In this document: positions 59,084-64,000 of the stretch, piece after piece
Layout of the letters: every line of letters begins with the position of its first letter
Numbering within the stretch: the stretch's first letter is position 1
DNA from: an uncultured Lachnospiraceae bacterium
Lineage (GTDB): Bacteria > Bacillota > Clostridia > Lachnospirales > Lachnospiraceae
Length of the DNA stretch: 64,000 nucleotides
NCBI GenBank assembly: GCA_947174705.1
Contig: CAMWKB010000003.1
Location: forward strand, 1-64,000
Direction: 5' to 3'
The notes under the pieces: generated by a model
The model's input: only the letters and a program-made list of their open reading frames with translations
What the model was told of the DNA's origin: nothing
Database searches by the model: none
Made by a program: the position numbers and the translations under genes

Positions 59084-61384
59084 CTAGTCTACACGGTTGT
59101 AATTAATCAGGCATCCCTTAAGAATAATCTGGCGTTCCTCATCTGTGAGTTCACCCAGCTTCAATTCAAATGAAGTCATGGTATCTTTTTCTACTGAAAC
59201 CGTATATGCCGTAATCGTCTCCCATTTCTCCTCAACCGCCTTTTTGATATCCGGTATAAAAAGATAGTCCAGATTCTTAAATGGGAGCTGTTCGCTTTGT
59301 TCTATAACGAATGGCAGCATACCCCAGTTAATAAGGTTGGAGCGGTATCTCTTCGTAGCGTATTCATTGGCTATATTCGCCCATCCGCCAAGCACTTTCT
59401 GGCAGCTTGCTGCCTGTTCCCTTGCGGAACCGTCACCCGGTTTTACTGCAAAAATCGTGGAGCCAAAGCCTGTATTTTCATGGGAAGCATCTGCAAAAGT
59501 CTTCTTAACTACATTCATCACAGGTTTAACATCGGGATGAGCCTGACAGGGATGCTCGCCCGCCATTCTTGCCTTCTCCGCCTTCTGTATATCCTTGGCG
59601 CGTCCTACATACTCAGGGTCTTTTCTTGAGAGTGCAAACTCCGCAAGTCCCAACGGATTGGAACGATAGGAAGAAGTCTCGCCTGACGGAATAAGCTCGT
59701 CCGTTGTAGTAACCGGATCATGGATTTCCGAAACAACACGCAACACAAGATTCTCCGGAAGCGCACCCATTACAGGCCAGTCTTTTATATTAGGGCCAAA
59801 CTTAATTTCAACGCTTTCATCAGCTACGCCTTTGGAATCAAAAACACGATTCGCATAAATGTTAGCATCAAAATGATATTTATACTTTCCGATTTCACCG
59901 TCAAATTCCGTCGCAGGTGTCAACACACCCTTATTGGCAGCGGTCGCCGCAATAGAGCGGGCATCCATAAGCGCCACTGAAGAAATCTGTCCGTTTTGCA
60001 GCTTAGAGCCTTCACGATTCGGGAAGTTCCTCGTAGAATGGCGAATACTGAAGGCATTGTTTGCCGGAGTGTCACCGGCTCCGAAACACGGACCGCAGAA
60101 TGCAGTTTTCATAACTGCGCCGGTCTCTAAAATAGCAGCCGCACAGCCATTTTTAATAAGCTCCATATAAACGGGCATAGACGCCGGATACACGCTGAGC
60201 GTAAATTCATCCGAACCTATATATGAGCCTTTAAGAATATCTGCTGCCGCACAGATGTTTTCAAAACCGCCGCCTGCACAGCCTGCTATAATTCCCTGGT
60301 CTACCATAAACTTACCGTTAACTACCTTATCCTGAAGTGAATAAGGCACTGCTCCGTCTAAGCTGACTTTTGCTTTTTCTTCTACATCATGCAGAATATC
60401 CTTAAGATTGCTGTTTAATTCCTCAATTGTATAGGTGTTGCTTGGATGGAACGGCATAGCTATCATAGGTTTTATGGCCGATAAATCAATCTCTATCATG
60501 CCGTCATAATATGCAATCTCACCCGGATTTAATTCCTTATAATCTTCGCTTCTTCCATGAATATCATAGAACTCTTTAATATTTTCATCTGTTGTCCATA
60601 TCGAAGAAAGGCAGGTTGTTTCCGTTGTCATTACATCAATACCGATACGGAAATCAGCGCTTAAATTTTTCACGCCCGGACCTACAAATTCCATTACTTT
60701 ATTCTTAACATATCCATTGCCGAAAACCGCGCCGATAATTGCCAGTGCAACGTCCTGCGGGCCTACTCCTTTTACCGGCTCGCCCTTTAAGTAAACTCCG
60801 ACAACTTCCGGCATATTTATATCATAAGTCTGTGACAGTAATTGCTTTACAAGCTCAGGACCGCCCTCGCCTACTGCCATTGTTCCAAGCGCACCATATC
60901 TGGTATGGGAATCGGAACCAAGAATCATTTTTCCTCCGCCTGCAAGCATTTCTCTTGCATACTGATGTATTACTGCCTGATGAGGGGGTACATATACACC
61001 GCCGTAACGTTTCGCGCAGGTAAGGCCGAACATATGATCGTCTTCATTGATCGTGCCGCCTACTGCACATAATGAATTGTGGCAGTTAGTCAAAACATAA
61101 GGTATCGGAAATCTGGTAAGACCTGACGCCCTTGCCGTCTGTATTATTCCTACAAATGTAATATCATGGGAAGTCAGTTTATCGAACTTAATTTTGAGCT
61201 TCTCCATGTTACCGGAAGTATTATGCTCTTTTAAAATGGCATATGCCATTGTGCTTTGCATAGCTTCCTGCTTGGAAATCTCTTTTCCTGTTTCATTTTT
61301 TACCTGCGCAGCTGCGTCTGCATTGTCCGGCACTATCTTCGTACCGTTAATCAGATAAGCGCCGCCGTCTGATAATTTAATCAT
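59084..61384 (-). CDS. Aconitase-family hydratase
   Basis: [80 protein letters not shown]. Confidence 0.9.
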   Translation of the reverse strand: MIKLSDGGAYLINGTKIVPDNADAAAQVKNETGKEISKQEAMQSTMAYAILKEHNTSGNMEKLKIKFDKLTSHDITFVGIIQTARASGLTRFPIPYVLTNCHNSLCAVGGTINEDDHMFGLTCAKRYGGVYVPPHQAVIHQYAREMLAGGGKMILGSDSHTRYGALGTMAVGEGGPELVKQLLSQTYDINMPEVVGVYLKGEPVKGVGPQDVALAIIGAVFGNGYVKNKVMEFVGPGVKNLSADFRIGIDVMTTETTCLSSIWTTDENIKEFYDIHGRSEDYKELNPGEIAYYDGMIEIDLSAIKPMIAMPFHPSNTYTIEELNSNLKDILHDVEEKAKVSLDGAVPYSLQDKVVNGKFMVDQGIIAGCAGGGFENICAAADILKGSYIGSDEFTLSVYPASMPVYMELIKNGCAAAILETGAVMKTAFCGPCFGAGDTPANNAFSIRHSTRNFPNREGSKLQNGQISSVALMDARSIAATAANKGVLTPATEFDGEIGKYKYHFDANIYANRVFDSKGVADESVEIKFGPNIKDWPVMGALPENLVLRVVSEIHDPVTTTDELIPSGETSSYRSNPLGLAEFALSRKDPEYVGRAKDIQKAEKARMAGEHPCQAHPDVKPVMNVVKKTFADASHENTGFGSTIFAVKPGDGSAREQAASCQKVLGGWANIANEYATKRYRSNLINWGMLPFVIEQSEQLPFKNLDYLFIPDIKKAVEEKWETITAYTVSVEKDTMTSFELKLGELTDEERQIILKGCLINYNRVD

Positions 61385-61433
61385 GTGAAATCCTCCCTGT
61401 AAATTATTTAAATAAATGATTTCGTTATTTTGA

Positions 61434-64000
61434 TTATTTAAACCAATTTATTATATTTTTAATACTACTTGTTCCAATATTAAAGCTTGCAGTCTTACTG
61501 CCAACATATTTAGTCTGTCCGGGCTTTCCGGTAATCACTACGGTTGCCTTGCCCTTATTCACATTATTTACAAATTCGACATTATAGTGATCTGTACTAT
61601 TAAGAGAAACCGTCTCTTTTCCTATCTTGTATGTAACTACCACTGTTATATCTTTTTGAGTAATAGGCTTACCGGTATAATTGACTTTTTTAATATTATT
61701 TCCTTCTTTATCCTTGAAGCTTACCTTAGCCCTTGATAAATCATAGCTGTCTGATTCGGCTTTAGTTCTGACCTTATATGAAGCAACTGCATAACACGTA
61801 CTGTCTGTCGTAGCATAATTACCTTTGCCTTTTATCATTACCCAGACTGTTGTGTCACCGTTTTTATTGGTTACCTTATTGTTCTTATTATCCATTACTC
61901 TGGCATTAGGATTACTTGCCGGATCATCCAGATAATAGGTAACAGTGTAATTGGAAGCTTTGAGCAATACCCCGTCTATGCTGACATAAGGGGCTGATTT
62001 ATACATTCCGGTTTTCTTAAAGACCTTATCGCAGACTGTAATTTCCAAACCAGCAGTAACTCCGCTGTTGCTTTGCTTATTACTGCACAACACCGCCGGA
62101 TTAATCTTAAAGTCTTTTGAAGCTTTACTTCCCTTATAATTTCCAATGCCTGTCACCGTAACTTTTCCGGTTCCGACTTTCTTGTTTTTGCTGTAAGTTA
62201 CTTTATAATCTTTGCCTTTTACTAATGTAGTATTATCGCCTTTGGTCTTCACTACAAGATTGTCAACCGTAGTGCCGGTACTTACAAAAGTATAGCCTTC
62301 ATTGTTCTTATCAAACTCTATACTTAACTCCGTCTTTTTAGGTTTAATAGTGTATGATTTGGTAACGGTACCGATACATCTATCGCTTATACCCACAATG
62401 GTTACTTTCTTGGTGCCCGCACTCGTTATATCCTTCGGATAATATATCTTATAATCCATATCCTTCTTAAGTCCGTTAACAGCATCCTCAGAAGCATCAG
62501 GAGCCTTTTTTGTAGATACTTTAATAAAACCATCTATATTCTGAGGTTTGTCATTATAAGGAAGATTTTTAATGGCCTTACTATCAGTAATAGTCACTGA
62601 AATCTTATAGTCTTTCTGCTCAGACTTCGGTATAACTATAACATTAAGTTTACGGATTCCTTTAAAATTACCCTGGCCTTCAACACTAATTAGCGTATTA
62701 TTATCTTTGTTTTTCCATTTATAAGTTTTATATTTGTCATTAACAAACTTAAAATCCTTAGCGGCAAGTTTTACACCACCATAAAACAGTGATGGAGATA
62801 TCTTATTGCCTTCTATAACCGTAATGTTGGTTATGTCAGTTACTTCAGTTCCCTCTACCTTCATTGCAGTTTCGTCATTTTCATCGAAATCTGAATTATC
62901 AAGGTTCTTAGGCACAATATTAAATGGCTGGGATTTACTTCCGGCAAAATTACCTTTACCGGTCACAATAATCTGCGCAGGTTTAACATTTGTAAGCGGC
63001 TGTCCACTGGCGTCTGTATTAGCTTTAATATTATTACTGTACTTTACCGTATAATCAGTGCCTTCAGCGAGTAGTTCACCATTGTTCCTCACTTCAATTT
63101 CCGGAGTGATTGCACGCCCGGTATAGATGTAGGTCTTATTCGGATATTTTAACTTAACGCTAAGACCTTCGGGTTTACCTCTTGTAATTGTGATACTTTC
63201 GGATAAATCGGTTGGAAGCGCATCCAATACGGTTTTATCCTCCTTATACCAGACATAAGGATTTCCGGAATCCACTTTCGGCAGTTCAACCATCACTTTA
63301 AGATTCCTAGGCGTACGGATAACAGTCAAATTAGTGCATGGCATATCAGATTCACTACCCTCAACAAGAATCGAAGCCCCCAGCATTTCCGTTGCATTCG
63401 CAACTTGGGCTGCATCAAAATTACTAAGATCCAGCGATGTTAAGTTAATACAGTTAGCAAACATATAAGAGGCATCTGTCATACCTGTTACATTAATTAT
63501 CGCTGACGTAATCTTGTCGCTGTTACTATACCATGGAGCTCTATCTATTCCACCCGGTGCTGCAAACTCTCCGGTTCCTTTTACCTTCAGCTTTCCACCA
63601 TTGTCAATAACCCAAGTGATGTCAGAACCGTTTTCCTTATATTCACCGCTGGCAATCGCATCATCAGCTATTGTCCAAGGTGTAACAGTTACAGCGCAAA
63701 CTGCACTCACATCTCCCACAGATGCGGTAATCGTACAATTCCCCTCGGCAACTGCAGTCACTATGCCGTTTTCTACTGTTGCAACAGCCTCATCGCTGCT
63801 TACCCATGTAACGGCCACGTTAGTCGCATTACTTGGAGTGACTGCCGCTGTCAATTCAGCAGTTTCGCCTTCCTCCAATGTCAATGTATCCTGGCTAAGC
63901 GTAATGCTTTCTACCGGAATTTCTACTTCTTCATTAATATCGATATTCGCAGTTAATACTGTTTCTTTTTCTGAAATATCCCAGCTCTGATGCAGAGAAT
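61434..64000 (-). CDS. Large surface protein, Big_2 Ig-like and MBG-like repeats with DUF285-like segment (5' end beyond window)
   Basis: [64 protein letters not shown] (Big_2); [21 protein letters not shown]; repeated [14 protein letters not shown] motifs. Frame stays open to 64000 (the listed M is a TTG codon within the frame). Confidence 0.88.
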   Translation of the reverse strand, partial: SLHQSWDISEKETVLTANIDINEEVEIPVESITLSQDTLTLEEGETAELTAAVTPSNATNVAVTWVSSDEAVATVENGIVTAVAEGNCTITASVGDVSAVCAVTVTPWTIADDAIASGEYKENGSDITWVIDNGGKLKVKGTGEFAAPGGIDRAPWYSNSDKITSAIINVTGMTDASYMFANCINLTSLDLSNFDAAQVANATEMLGASILVEGSESDMPCTNLTVIRTPRNLKVMVELPKVDSGNPYVWYKEDKTVLDALPTDLSESITITRGKPEGLSVKLKYPNKTYIYTGRAITPEIEVRNNGELLAEGTDYTVKYSNNIKANTDASGQPLTNVKPAQIIVTGKGNFAGSKSQPFNIVPKNLDNSDFDENDETAMKVEGTEVTDITNITVIEGNKISPSLFYGGVKLAAKDFKFVNDKYKTYKWKNKDNNTLISVEGQGNFKGIRKLNVIVIPKSEQKDYKISVTITDSKAIKNLPYNDKPQNIDGFIKVSTKKAPDASEDAVNGLKKDMDYKIYYPKDITSAGTKKVTIVGISDRCIGTVTKSYTIKPKKTELSIEFDKNNEGYTFVSTGTTVDNLVVKTKGDNTTLVKGKDYKVTYSKNKKVGTGKVTVTGIGNYKGSKASKDFKINPAVLCSNKQSNSGVTAGLEITVCDKVFKKTGMYKSAPYVSIDGVLLKASNYTVTYYLDDPASNPNARVMDNKNNKVTNKNGDTTVWVMIKGKGNYATTDSTCYAVASYKVRTKAESDSYDLSRAKVSFKDKEGNNIKKVNYTGKPITQKDITVVVTYKIGKETVSLNSTDHYNVEFVNNVNKGKATVVITGKPGQTKYVGSKTASFNIGTSSIKNIINWFK

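Overview
64 kb of a Gram-positive, endospore-type genome, probably Clostridia/Lachnospiraceae judging from gene content (inference). Nearly all genes are on the minus strand. Only 37495-37974 and about 49077-49811 are convincing plus-strand genes. I see no rRNA, tRNA, CRISPR array, IS or phage. The most unusual region is 1-19.5 kb. A tight, co-directional run of at least nine genes (17461 down to <1) encodes a 9-kb NRPS (A-T-C-A-T-C-A-T-R, no starter C domain and no TE), a phosphopantetheinyl transferase, and a MATE transporter fused to an RsbW/HATPase-type domain. It also encodes a separate HATPase, a SpoIIE-type PP2C phosphatase, a STAS protein, two related acyltransferase-like membrane proteins and a hybrid histidine kinase cut by the window edge. 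Its presumed promoter carries a 15-bp direct repeat (14/15 identical, 21-bp period) of the type bound by LytTR regulators, and a LytTR/DUF3021-like gene pair lies just upstream. The predicted product is a tripeptide aldehyde or alcohol under partner-switching plus LytTR control. Other regions: c-di-GMP proteins (19.5-23 kb); a galactose-type ABC importer (mglBAC) with YesMN and two extra binding proteins (23-32.7 kb); housekeeping and envelope genes (asnS, murI, ispE, bactofilin, SPOCS/LysM, pyrD/pyrK/pyrC); a degenerate GH9-like lipoprotein with MBOAT and SGNH proteins (49.8-54.4 kb); a SpoIID/SpoIIQ-like pair; an aconitase-family hydratase; and the 3' part of a large Ig-like surface protein. 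All product calls come from reading motifs by eye; no database search was run.
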